The translations under genes and the position numbers were made by a program. Under the pieces are notes generated by a model. It was not told where the DNA came from, searched no databases, and saw only the letters and a list, made by a program, of their open reading frames with translations. Positions 12,401 to 25,856 of a stretch of DNA of 64,000 nucleotides are shown one piece after another. Source of the DNA: Halichondria panicea (Eukaryota; Porifera; Demospongiae; Suberitida; Halichondriidae); assembly GCF_963675165.1 (NCBI RefSeq), contig NC_087387.1:5420990-5484989 (forward strand), in the 5' to 3' direction. Each line of letters begins with the position of its first letter. Positions within the stretch are counted from its first letter, which is position 1.

Positions 12401-12698
12401 GATGGGGGACAATATAATTATGCAACCAGGGATGGACAGACAGTAAGTATAGGGAAGTTAAATCAGTAAATTCATTACTTAGTCTAAAGTGACTAGAAAA
12501 ATAACAGTCTTGTGCTACCTGCTGTGGAGAGCCCAGGTTGACAAGCTGTTGGTGCAATTTCTTGGCAGCTACCGTTGCTCCAGGTATCTCCACCTCCTCC
12601 ACACTGCCATAAGCACCTGCTCCTAGTACGCGTCCAGTCAATTCAACTGTAGCGACTGTGAACTGCTCCAACTCCGGAGAAGTAATTCTTGTTGCCAT
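9456..12698 (-). CDS. TKL-type protein kinase - coiled coil - Kelch-repeat protein, copy 2 (Kelch part interrupted by a stop)
   Basis: Tandem paralog with the same exon plan: 12519-12698, 11105-12268, and a Kelch exon beginning at 10439. The glycine loop GAGAYGSV, VAAK lysine, HRDLSAKNIL and MPSE are present; DLG replaces DFG (DMG in copy 1). The coiled coil is longer by about ten residues. The Kelch exon reads to GGSDDV and then meets TGA at 9651-9653, giving about 710 residues. The same frame stays open after that stop for another 65 codons (ISSIHLYDPTKDQWTQC, then YILGG, then SIPSITH) to TAG at 9456, with good match to copy 1. The lesion is thus a single nonsense change, probably CGA to TGA, that removes the last one or two blades. 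It may be a young pseudogene, a polymorphism or a truncated product with an intact kinase. Confidence 0.8.
10544..10941. repeat. MITE with perfect 28-bp terminal inverted repeats
   Basis: Ends begin TACCGTATATCTTCTAATTT and are perfect inverted copies over 28 bases (10544-10571 and 10914-10941). The 398-bp interior is non-coding and contains about six degenerate TGTCCG...ATTAGAA words. It sits in the long intron between the coiled-coil and Kelch exons of copy 2 and is absent at that place in copy 1, so it inserted after the gene duplication. Confidence 0.9.
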
Positions 12699-13079
12699 TT
12701 TGCAAAAGTACACTCTAATCCAAACAAAGTAGAGGTGGTGTCTTGTAGTATAATAATGTGGGTGGATATGCATGTGGTGTCTTGTAGTACATGGGTGGGT
12801 ATCAACAACACTTACATATAGCCTAATTAATTAACTCGATCATCTAGGTCGGAAGTACCCGCCAACCCGCAACAAAATAAACCCTGTAGTGAATGGCTGT
12901 ATATGGATTTCAACTTCAATGGACACGACAAAATGTAATATTCAGATCAAAAGTGAACAATGTCATACAATACAGGAGGAACTATAATAATGAAAACGAG
13001 TATTACTAAACTACTACTTTATTATAGTGTGTAATTGATTAATAACTATGCACACAAAGTTGATGCAGCTATCACCTTC

Positions 13080-13215
13080 TCCAATAAAAAGTACATACAG
13101 TTTACTAGTGCAAGAGTACATTTTTGCGTGGGAAGGTCACCACATGCATAGTATAGTATCCATGCACTGGTCTCTTGGGTGAGATCATGCATAGATGGAT
13201 GCTTGAGGTAGCCTA
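13080..13215 (-). pseudogene. Relic of the terminal Kelch-repeat exon, second copy
   Basis: The counterpart of 240-370: minus-strand remains of the end of a Kelch exon (GDLPTQKCTLALVNC) with broken frame. It lies between the sulfatase 3' end and the second kinase-Kelch gene, so a further paralog of that family once ended here. Confidence 0.6.
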
Positions 13216-13428
13216 TTATGTATATATATATATATTCATAACCATGAGTATAGCATTTGGAATAGCTTATACTTATTTTTAAATCCCCCTTTGGTACATT
13301 GAACAATATTTAATACTTAATTTGCACAAAGGAATAATCATCCTATTATATATAATGTCCCTATAAATTATACAAATGAAACGATAAACTACAACAGGTC
13401 ATTTGGTACAAATTAAAGTTACTCTAAC

Positions 13429-15170
<1,742 letters not shown>

Positions 15171-15930
15171 CTGATGTGTGTGTGTGTGTGAGGGGGAGTG
15201 AATTGTGGTAACATGTGAGGGCTATGAACAGAAATGATCGTAGGAATCAACCAATAGGAATCAGTGAATTCACTATTCACTCCATATATAGCTGCAGGTA
15301 TAGTATTAACAGTGGATTGCAGCGACTGAAGACACTTGTATGACATTGTTTGGGTGGGGATTGAGGCAAGCAAGTCACTGTATGTTCACCCCCCGTTTAA
15401 TTAAAGAATAGTACTATCTTCGGTTTAAACCCTTGCCATAGATTTTGCACTAGCATTGCGTGCTGAGTCTGCAAAATGCCAGGGTTACACTGGGTTTCAG
15501 CAGCCGTGACTTTAGTATCATTCTAATTCTCTGAAAGCTTAGAAAGAAACCTTTCAAACTACATACAAAACTTTTTTAAAGAACGACAGCTGATGTAAAA
15601 GATTAAAGGCGTAAGGAATGTCTCTGTTTTTGTAAACTTTGAACTACATGCATGTTAATTTCACAGACTGATGAGTTACAGACTGTCAGTGGTCACTTGC
15701 AATTCCTTTTGGTCAACGTGGTGAGAAGTGATCCCACATTAACAGCATATTATATAGCCCCTTATATATACACAATTAATTATGTATGGGATTGTTACAT
15801 GTATAATTATAGTAGCCTATATATACGTCATAACCTTACATGCTGTTATAGTAGAAAAATAGACTATAGAAATTGAACTGTGAGCAACCAGCTAGTCTGA
15901 GATTGAATAACATAACAAGATTGTGCTGTA
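15171..15930. other. Spacer between sulfatase exon 7 and the SRCR array
   Basis: No gene seen. If the sulfatase halves form one gene, this is the acceptor end of its giant intron 6. The acceptor side has a short TG run (15174-15190). The plus-strand promoter of the first SRCR gene must lie in the right half. Confidence 0.6.
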
Positions 15931-17810
15931 ATGGCTGTTTTAGTGCAAGCCATTATTATTACGGCTCTAATTGGACAGCTTGTGGAGGCTCAAACAGGTA
16001 ATTTTACAAATATTAATTAATATATACTACTCAGCAACTGCTTTCTTCTATCACAAAGCTTAGAGTGCACTAACGGAGAGATCCGATTGGACGCAGAAGG
16101 AGGAAATCGCTTTGTAGAGTTCTGCTCCAGTGGTGAATGGCAAAATTTGTGCACTAATGATGGTTTGTGGGAAGAGGAGGAAGTTACAGTGGCCTGCAGG
16201 CAACTAGGCTATGCTGGGCAAAGTAAGTGTGCGATGATCGAATGCACAGTCTATACACCCACCATGCACGCAGTGCCCGTAACATGGGGTGGTGCTTGTA
16301 GTACTTCACCGACTGACAAGTTCTTCAGTATCTCAATGAAATGTAACGGGACTGAGAACAGGGTACAGGATTGTGCCGGAGTGGTCACTGAGAGAGCTAC
16401 ATGCGTGTGCAGTACCGACTTTGTATTGGGTTCAACCCTCCATGGAATAGTGCAGTGCCAACCAGGTATGTATTCCATATTGCTGGGTATTCTAACTTGA
16501 ATGAGTGTATAATTATTTACTCGATCCAGCTGACTGTGATAACGGTGAAGTGAGACTGGTGAGCGGAGACACGTGTAATGAGGGACGAGTGGAGGTGTGT
16601 ATGAACGGCAGATGGGGAACAGTATGCAACAACACACCGGAGTTAGCTGGAGCTGTGTGCTCTCAACTGGGATTCTCTCCTGAGAGTAAGTGAACCAATC
16701 TTTGTAATGGCACACTTCAATAAACGTACGTATAGCTGTCAAAGAGCTACAAAACGCATGAAATTGAACAATCCTTACTCAGCTCCCACACAGGCCAATT
16801 TTTGAAAACACCAAGCCAATGTTTTTTCTCACAAACAGAAGATTTTGGCCTGAAACAACCTTTTTTTTAGATCGATACTTTAAGAAGGTGATAAATAATT
16901 ATAAGCTATATAATTTGTGTACAGGAGCTACTGTTGTGAGATATTCTCCTGGTTTTGTACCGATCAGCAACTGTGTACTATTGAGTGGCGGTGATTTGAA
17001 CTGCAGTCAACTCACTGACGGGTCATGTGATCACTCCATGGACCTCGGAGTGGTGTGTCGTACTTACAGTGACGTGAAAGAAATTTCCAAGCAGTGCACA
17101 AGTATGAACCTAGTAGCAGCTACAAACTCTACCTGTCCGCCTAGTAAGCAAGTATGCATACCTATATACGTACTGTACACTTGAATTTGACTACCGAAGC
17201 AGTTGATGTACGTACGTAATTACAGGGTCATTCTAATCTTGATTTTTCGCCCATGTAATTCGTTTATTTATTATTGTCTGCTGAATTACATTGACTAATG
17301 ACATAATTATATACCAATTTTCTCTAGCTATAGATACTATGAACACTGACAGCAATGTTTCAAGAAGCATTACAATAGCAATGGGAGTTATCATTGCCAT
17401 ACTGATTGCGGTGATAGTCGTCATGGCAATCACATGGACGTACGCTGCACGTAGTTCTACTAGGAAACTTTCACAGAATGGGTAAGCAGTAATTTGAGCT
17501 CATGATTATTAAGCACACACACATCAATCAGTACAATAACGTTGGGAAATATGATACACCTTAAGTAGCAAACAGCTGTGACACTCATTACCATGCATGC
17601 AGTATTGCTGGTTCTGACTTGATATTCTTTGATTAATTACATGAACTGTATTCATATTATAGCATGTCAACAGAGAAAGCAGCGACAAATGGTGACGTGA
17701 ACGTTACAGCTGAGGGAAGCAAACAGTATAGCAACCCAACTTACATGGGGCCGGGGGAAGCGAGTAACCAAGACTACGATGTAGATGATGATTATGTATC
17801 TGTTCATTAA
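15931..17810 (+). CDS. Two-domain SRCR type I membrane receptor, array gene 1
   Basis: Seven exons: 15931-15997, 16064-16222, 16274-16465, 16530-16685, 16925-17143, 17328-17481 and 17663-17810, about 364 residues. Residues 1-22 are a signal peptide (MAVLVQAIIITALIGQL). Two SRCR domains follow, each split over two exons: one with VACRQLGY, one with GRVEVCMNGRWGTVC and VCSQLGF. A single membrane span lies at about 277-300. The 64-residue tail has NPTY (an NPxY-type sorting or PTB motif) and ends YDVDDDYVSVH. SRCR ectodomains usually bind protein or carbohydrate ligands; the ligand here is unknown. Intron 2 is only 51 nt, a multiple of three and stop-free, so retention would add 17 residues. It is the most divergent member of the array and looks intact. 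Confidence 0.85.
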
Positions 17811-18649
17811 CAGAAGTGAACAATTCCTTCTATCGAACAATTTTTTTAAAATTCGTATTATCATCCTAATAGCCACTATAGCCATGTAGAGCATTATTTG
17901 ATACATTTACCAACATTATGATCAATGCATGGTTGCCATTGTCTACACAATGAGAATTCTGCTGCATTGTGTACACTGGGACAATGTCAGAGCTGATCTG
18001 GCAAACTACCACACAATAAGTGTATATACAGCTGCATGGTCAGATTAGCAAGGATCGAAGTAGGCAATAGGCCGGGGTTTTTGAGTCGCTGCATCCCCCC
18101 ACAGTTTCTTCTCTATGTAATAGAGTCAGCACGCCTTGCCAACCTCAGAGCGACCGTATAGTTGTCTAAAGTTGCTACACTCTTGATGAACTGTTCTACT
18201 GGTGTTTGGAAACTTCCCTATCATACAATCACAGACAGTGCATTTGAGTCTTCCCAACAAGCTAGTATACAAGACGTTGTTCAGCTTTCAACGAGTAATA
18301 GCTACTATAGATCTTCAGATAATTACAAGACTACTGAAATTCAATACGACCACTAGTGCAGATGCTGGCTGTGCCAGTTATGCCAACACTTTACAAGTTC
18401 ACTTTTACAGTTGGTATTATCACAAGTGTAGGAGTTAGGAGTTTATACAGTATTCCACGGGGCATTGGACTCATGCAATACTTCAGATGTTTATGTTAAT
18501 ACTACCAACTAGCTGATATCTAGTACCATACAAGCTGCAACAATAATTATTCTGTACACAGTATATAGCTATAGTCAGCTGTGCTATAGTATATATCTAG
18601 AAATTGACATCACAGTCACAGAGCTCAAGCAACGAGAGAACTAACAAAG

Positions 18650-20845
18650 ATGACCCTAGGAAGAGGGCATATCAGAACAGCCATCTATACATTACTGGTC
18701 CTGTTGGAACACTCGGCAACAACTCAAGGTACTTATAGAAGATAAAAGCAGTTACTACATCACGAAGCATACAACTTCAATACTATTATAGCCCAAGGAA
18801 CTAACAAGTTTATACTGCTAGCTATATAACATGACATATCATTATCATTCTATGTAGAAATGTGTCTAACCAACAGTCTAAACTATATACTTGTTAGTAT
18901 TGATCAATGGTTTCAGTCATGAGTATAATAATTTATTTTCGTATCAGCTCAAAACTGCATTAATGGAGAGATAGACGCTGTGACTGGGTTTCCTAGCGAT
19001 GGGAGGTTGTACATTCGTTACTGCTTCAATGGAGATTGGCGGAGGATATGCACTAACAGTGGTTCATGGACCCCAAACACTGCAAAAGTTGCGTGCAGAC
19101 AGCTGGGATACAGTGACATGAGTAAATACAGCACATTGAATCGTGTTTTATATAATGTTACTCATCACAGTACTTGTGAAGTACAGAAATCTGCATGGTT
19201 TATAAGAGCTGTATATGCGCTAGTACAAATCATCGAGAGATCATAATCTTTATAACTACACAATCACACACCATCTCATATATACATGCAGTCGGCATCA
19301 AGTTCGTAAACTGTATAATTATATTATAACTGTGTACCCATGCACACATGTAGACGCTCAACCAGGTTCTTCCTGCCCCGATCCCACCACGATGGTAACG
19401 CAAACAGTGATGGTGAGATTACAGGCTAGTTGTGAGGGTCATGAGAACAGGATAGAGGACTGTCACAGTGGAGTGACACAAAGCAGCTGCTCTTGTAGGT
19501 CACAGGCATGGGTGCGCTGCGAACCAGGTGAGTATAATTATAGAGGCCATATCTAAATTAGCTCATTGGCAATTGATATTTTAATTTGTGTGTGTGCTTC
19601 CAAGTACTATTGGTTGAGTCTTACAGCCATTAATAATTATAGACAATACTTGCTGTAAGTGTCTGGCGCTAAACTACAATAATTGTACAGGTTGCACTAA
19701 CGGAACCCTAAGACTGGTGGGTGGATCCACTGACAGAGAGGGACGAGTGGAGGTGTGTGTGGGTGGTCGCTGGGGTACAGTGTGTGGTGATGGATGGACG
19801 GACAGAGAAGCTGGTCTAGTGTGTAGTAGACTGGGGTATCCACAAGAAGGTAAATAAAGCATTATTACATCATCACTTATTATAATTGATATACTGTAAT
19901 GACAGGAGCACGTGAAGTCCGTATGTTTGGTGCTGGCTTCGTGCCCATCAATAACTGCAGTATAAGTGCCACTAATGTGCGCTGTCTCCCACTCATTGAT
20001 GGTTTAGCATGTAACCACACAATGGACAGTGGAGTGATTTGCGCTTCATTTCAAGAAGCATACAACATAACTCGAGTGGCTCTAGACCAGCTCCAGGAAC
20101 AGTGTCTAACAACAGAAGCAATCACCGCCACCACTACCACTACAACCCAGCCGAGTGAGTGATGGCATTCTACTTGAATATGATTGATTGATTGATTTCT
20201 ACAGATACTAATTCAGAGCGCATAACTGATAGTGTTAGCTGTAATACAACAGTGTACGAAGTATTTCTTGGCGTCCTGATAGCTGTGATAGTTGCTATGA
20301 CAATGGGATGGATAATCACCTGTATGGTAATGAAGAGAAAATCTGGCATTAATAAAATGTGAGCTAGCTATATGCATATAACTATCAGTTTAATGTTACA
20401 CAGTACACACAGAAATGGCGGCCGATTTGAGGTCAAGAACCCAATTTATGATGACACAGTTTTGACAAATCGAGAAACAGGGCAAAATAAAGAACTCTAT
20501 CAAATTAACAGAAGCTATCTCACTGAAAGCCATAATAATGAAGTGAAACCAGCTACACCTGAGCTATCTAAACAGGAAGAAGATGATGTGAATAGAGAAA
20601 ATTCACAGGATACTGATCTAGAAGATGAAAGAGGATTTGAGAATCCAGATTATGAATCGGTGGATGGTGAGGATGAGCCGACTTACTCTGTGGTGGCTAG
20701 GAAGATGGTGACCCAGGGAGGCCGTAACACAGAGTACAACACACTAGTACGAAGTGGTAACCATGGAGACAAGATGCAGTTTGAAAGTGACTCACTTCAC
20801 CGAGAAGGAAGTTACTCGAAACTATTGATGTCTCAACAGTCTTGA
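18650..20845 (+). CDS. Two-domain SRCR receptor with long tyrosine-rich tail (family A), array gene 2
   Basis: Seven exons: 18650-18728, 18948-19121, 19354-19527, 19691-19849, 19906-20154, 20205-20358 and 20413-20845, about 473 residues. A signal peptide ends near residue 26. The second SRCR exon is a textbook case (GRVEVCVGGRWGTVCGDGW, LVCSRLGY). A Thr-rich stalk precedes one membrane span (about 298-320). The 150-residue tail contains NPIY, then NPDYESV and seven residues later YSVV, then YNTL and YSKL, an ITAM-like arrangement with Val in place of Leu/Ile. The tail exon starts in phase 2, like the tail exons of all array genes, so tails are interchangeable by splicing. Pieces of this tail recur at 24789-25161, 31891-32201, 39122-39390 and 47140-47427. 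All frames are intact. Confidence 0.87.
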
Positions 20846-21381
20846 TTCATAAAGTTTATTTGAACAAACATTGTGTGACAAATGTCTGTTAGATTCCCCA
20901 AATGCATGCCTATAGCCCCGAATATGATTACTAAAATAATAGGCCAAAGTGGTGGTTTGGATGGCCTCTGATGTAACAATAGTAGTTGATGTATTTTAAG
21001 GCTATGAACTTCCCTAACTGCCTATAGCCATGAATAATAATGGTCCGTTCGGGATTATTATAGTTCTTGGACAGTCTCTAATACAAACATCTCTCAAGTT
21101 GCAAACTACACACAATAGTAACTGGCTATAGAGTTAATTCAACCATAATTATAATGCTACAATAATTTTATTATTAATATTATGAAGTAATTAACCTATT
21201 ATTGGATGGTTATGCATGATGGTTATGACATAATCTATTATCGTGCGATATACTGGGACTGATTATCAAGCTAAGCCACATCTTGATTGACCAATAGTCA
21301 AAATTAATTTGTCGTAAATTGGTTGACATAGTAATAACCACATGACTGAATCTCCACATTAGACACGTAACCATTACAGTT

Positions 21382-21484
21382 ACTTCCTGCATGTCTGGCA
21401 TGAATACGATTAACAATCAGTCACCAGTCACTAAGTTGCACAGTTAACTACAGTCAAATCAGATGAGCTGTGAACTTATAGTCC
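21382..21484 (+). promoter_or_regulatory. Conserved upstream block of the B/C SRCR genes
   Basis: The words AACTTCCTGCATGTC, AGTCACTAAATAAG, TTGCACAGTTGACTACAG and AATCTGATGAG recur in the same order just before the start codons at 21485, 25857, 32818, 35585, 40924, 43811, 48958 and 51267, with spacing conserved to within about 20 bases; single words are missing from individual copies. Spacers outside this block differ much more. It probably includes core promoter and 5' leader. The pseudogene at 28393 keeps only its left part. Confidence 0.6.
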
Positions 21485-23754
21485 ATGGATACTCTACATC
21501 TGTTCATAGCAGTCACACTAGCACTCATCACTACTGCACAAGGTATACCACAACTACGGTCACTCCTTGGATGCAGGTATAAATATTATCTGGTCTGCTT
21601 TTTATTAACTGAACAGGTGTCAACAGTTGCACTAATGGAGATTTTGAGCTTATCCAGGACCCAGCTGATACTAGGATAGTTGGTTATGTTCAATACTGCT
21701 TCAGAGGTGAATGGGGGAGAGTATGTAGAGAGTCTGGATACACAACATTGTGGGATGTCAGTGAAGCTGCAGTTGCTTGTAGGCAGCTGGGATATACATC
21801 CACAGGTGAAGTATTGGACTGTAATAATAATAATTCTACTAAATAATAACGACCGTAAAATTTACAGGATATGCGTATGTAAGTCATGATAACACCTGGA
21901 CTGGAGGGTTTGTCGCTGTGAATTGTATCAATGGTTCAGAGAACTCTCTTGAAGACTGTGATCCTGGTAGAGTTATACCTGACAGAGAGGATAGCTGTAA
22001 GAGTGGCAATCATGCAGGGATACTCTGTGAGCCAGGTATGAATTTCCGGAAATGAATGAAATGGTTGAAACATTTTGTATAGCTGATTGTATTACTGGAA
22101 CTCCAAGACTGGTGGGTGGATCCACTTACAGAGAGGGACGAGTGGAGGTGTGTGTGGGTGGTCGCTGGGGTACTGTTCAAACAAATCAGTCTTTGGAAGT
22201 TGCTGAAACTGTTTGCAGAAGCCAATCACAAATAGTGGACTTCTACAGCACATCATCTAGTTACGGTTAGCTTTCAATCTATTAAGCGATGTTATACAAA
22301 CATGTAACAATCACTTCACTATTATTATCATAAAGTTTTGGAGTTTGGCTACAGTCTCTCAAAGCCTGTCTACAACTGCTCATCAAACACTAGTGGAGGA
22401 CTGGAATGTCTAAGCTCAATATCCCCTGATGACCATACCAGAGACCTTGGAGTCTCTTGTGAATCTGAACAAATTTGTGAGTGACACAATCATTATTGTT
22501 CGATATCAATGCGGTAGATAAGCATATTCAATAGGAAAGCATGTACACAAACCTAATGGAGTGTAATGCACGTCTGTTTGTACAGTGCTGATGTGCTCTA
22601 ACCATCAAGTGGTCAGTTCCGACTAGTGGATGGGAGGAGCCACAACGAAGGCAGACTGGAGGTGTGTGTGGGCGGTCAGTGGAGAGGGGTCAGCACTACT
22701 AGTCTGAGCAACACAACAGCTGGAGAGATTTGCACTCGACTGGGCTTCTCTGGAGATGGTGAGTTAAACGCAATAATTTATGTTTGCCATAATTACGAAT
22801 GTTTTATTATTATAACAGAACCCACTGTGATGAGTTTTGAACTAACTAGAGGAGATGTGTACTGTTGTAATAATGAACTCAACTGCACTCACTGCAATCT
22901 AACAGTGAGTGTTGGTCTAAGCTGTAGTAGTCAGTACTCCACAACCATGCCACCAACTACAATGATGCCCGTCACACCACCAAGCTCAGTAACAACAATA
23001 AGCACCACTGAGACCACTACAGCACAGCAAGACCAAATTACTGGCGATGGTGGATCTGTAACTGCTGTGATTGTAGTTCTAGTGTTGGCAATGGCTACCG
23101 GATGCATAGTCACATGTGCTGTTATTGTTTGGAAAAGAACCAGAGCTCGCAAAAATGATAGCATTGAAATGAGGTAAGGAAATATTGACAGCATTCATAC
23201 TGCAACACTTGCAATTTAGAAGTTTGTAAATCAGTTCACAAGTATATATACGAACTATAAAACCTCCTCAGAATTAAGGGGGGCGTTCAACTAAACATCA
23301 AATAACACTTCATATCGGGTATATAGCTATTGTACCATTGCTACAACCAAGTTAAATATCACAGTTTATGGTCTGGCTTAGAACTAAGTACATGTTCACT
23401 AGCATAATATAATCAGTTTATCTTTCTTCGTACAGTATATACACAGTCTAATGATAAATATGTTGCAGTGCACCAGGAGCTGCGATTGCTACAATTGCAA
23501 ATGAAAACTACTCGTTTTTGTCAATGCAAGATGAGCACCTTTACAGTGAGGCTACACCAGTTACACATAACTACAGCACGGCAGGCCCTGGCTACGAATA
23601 CGCAACAATAAATGAGCCAGTAATAGACAACTATGATGTAATCGGTCGTAATCAGCCAAGGCTGAATGAGGCTAAGGCAGCCAACCCACCACCAGTAAGA
23701 GATGAAGCTATCGAGAATCAAGATAACTTTCACAATGCTGAGCAGCACCTTTAA
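21485..23754 (+). pseudogene. Three-domain SRCR receptor, family B, with frameshift and early stop
   Basis: Exons: 21485-21542 (signal MDTLHLFIAVTLALITTAQ), 21617-21805, 21868-22035, 22083-22265, 22336-22476, 22586-22758, 22819-23173 (stalk and membrane span) and 23469-23754 (tail). They encode three SRCR domains, a Thr/Pro stalk, one span (VIVVLVLAMATGCIV) and a tail with YATI-x7-YDVI, an exact ITAM spacing. Two lesions: the sixth exon is 173 nt where all relatives have 174 (CATCAAG for CATCAAAG), shifting the frame into a stop; and the tail has TAA at 23752 where relatives read Tyr, although the frame continues recognisably to TAA at 23884. The first lesion is in an A run and could be a sequencing error. 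If real, only the two outer SRCR domains can be made. Confidence 0.8.
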
Positions 23755-24264
23755 ACAGGCATTAACAAGAAAGCCAAAAAAACGTCATCACCTGATGACG
23801 AGAGTCCATATGACAAGACCTTCGCTAAAGAGAAGGATACCACCGCAATGTTGGAGGGAGGAGAATACTCAAAGCTGAGGCAGTAATTGAACATTTGTAA
23901 TTTTGTAATTGTGGGAACAATTAATTCTATATGGTAGCTGTAGAGATAGCGATGGCTTCATGTGCTGTATTAGATCTAGCAAAAATGGCAATGTATATTT
24001 AAGTAAAGGGATTTGAGGATCTGACACAGGAGCATCGTGTTACAAACACAATTCAAAGCTGGGAGAATATGAAAAGCTAACAAATGATTTTCCTCTATTA
24101 CAAACATTTCTGACAGCTTTCAGTTTGTAAATTAATATGGATTGATATTGTAGTCATTGATACAGCATATTAACCCAGTCGATTAGGCTCAGTGAAATTA
24201 TAAATCTCTTGAAAACAGATTATTAAGGAATTATCGTAATAGTATAAAATTATAATGACTCGAG

Positions 24265-25161
24265 ACAAAACAACACTGGAGAGATTTGCACTCGACTGGG
24301 CTTCATTGGAGATGGTGAGTTCACCATAATAATTATTATGCATGCATGCAGTATAGCATAAGTGCCACTAATGTGAGCTGTCTCCACTCACAGCATGTAA
24401 CCACACAATGGACAGTGGAGTGATTTGCGCTTCATTTCAAGAAGCATACAAAATAACTCGAGTGGCTCTAGACCAGTTCCGGGAACAGTGCCTAACAACA
24501 GAAGCAATCGCCGCCACCACCACCACCACCACAACCCAGCCGAGTGAGTGATGGCATTCCACTGTTTGAATATGATTTCTACAGGTACTAATTCGGAGCA
24601 CATAACTGATAGTGTTTCCTGTAATACAACACAGTATACGAAGCATTTCTTGGCGTCCTGATAGCTATGATAGTTGCTATGACAATGGGATGGATAATCA
24701 CCTGTATGATAATGAAGAAAATGTGGCATAAACAAAATGTGAGCTAGTTATGCATAACTATCAGCTTAATCTTACCCTTTACACACAGAAATGGCGGCCG
24801 ATTTGAGGTCAAGAACCCAATTTATGATGACACAGTTTTGGCAAATCGAAATAAAGAACTTCATCAAACAGAAGCTATTGCACTGAAGAGGCATGATAAT
24901 GAAGTGAAACCAGCTACACTTGAGCTATCTTATTCAGAAGATGAAAGAGGATTTGAGAATCCGGATTATGAATCCGTGGATGGAGAGGAAGAGCCGACCT
25001 ACTCTGTGGTGGCTAGGAAGATGGTGACCCAGGGAGGCCGTGACGCAGAGTACAACACACTAGTACAAAGTGGTGACCATGGAGACAAAATGCAGTTTGA
25101 AATTGACTCACTTCACCGAGAAGGAAGTTACTCGAAACTATTGATGTCTCAACAGTCTTGA
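24265..25161 (+). pseudogene. Family A receptor 3' remnant with an intact orphan tail exon
   Basis: Starts with the end of a family-B third SRCR exon (TGGAGAGATTTGCACTCG, donor kept), then a damaged copy of the second-domain exon of array gene 2 (24350-24543), a membrane-span exon with a shifted frame (24585-24738), and a complete family-A tail exon at 24789-25161. That exon has a good acceptor (ACACACAG), phase 2 entry and 124 open codons with NPIY, NPDYESV-x7-YSVV, YNTL and YSKL. As a unit it is a pseudogene. The tail exon alone could serve the gene upstream, whose span exon also ends in phase 2. Confidence 0.75.
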
Positions 25162-25384
25162 TTTATAAAAGCAAAATTTTTGTTTATCAAGCATCCCACA
25201 CCTATAAAGATGATTTAAACAAGCATTGTGACATTCTGTGACAAATACCGGTTTGCCCAAATGCCTACAGTCATGAATAATATGAAACATAGGCCAAGTA
25301 TAGTGGTTTAGACTATAGATGGCCTCTGATGCATGTTAAGATAAATGAAGCTATGAACTTCCATTCGGGATTATTAGTTCTTGC

Positions 25385-25590
25385 ATGGACATTAGGTAAC
25401 TTCAGCCATACTGCATGTGCATCTAGATATTGGCACAGTTCAGGTGGAGGGTGGGCTTTAGGTAACTCAGCCATACTGTGCATCTAGATATTGGCACAGT
25501 TCACCATCTGACCTGTGCCATATGGCAGATATTGGCACAGTGTTTCCATTGATATGCCCACTCAAAATGCAACAATGATGCTTATGACAT
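25385..25590. repeat. Dispersed repeat with ATATTGGCACAG words, inverted relative at 26944-27090
   Basis: Contains three ATATTGGCACAG(T) words and a direct repeat of a TAGGTAACTxAGCCATACT segment. Its complement, including GAGTGGGC...GTGCCAATATCTGCCATATGGCACAG, is found in the fifth intron of the next gene, and a further copy near 58440-58530. Non-coding; probably an old mobile element. Confidence 0.7.
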
Positions 25591-25856
25591 AATTTAGCGT
25601 GCGATAATATTTATCAAATTAATTTGTTGCCAATTTTACTCGCTACACGGTAATAGGTCGATATATTAATTTGTTAACCTGAATCCCCACATTAGATTAT
25701 TATAACTGAACTTTATCGTAAGCATTAGAGTAATAAATAACTTCCTGCATGTCCGGCATGAATACAATTAACAACCATGCAGTCACCAGTAAGTAAGTAA
25801 GTAAGTTGCACAGTTGACGTCAACCAAATCTGATGAACTGTGAGACTAGTACAATC

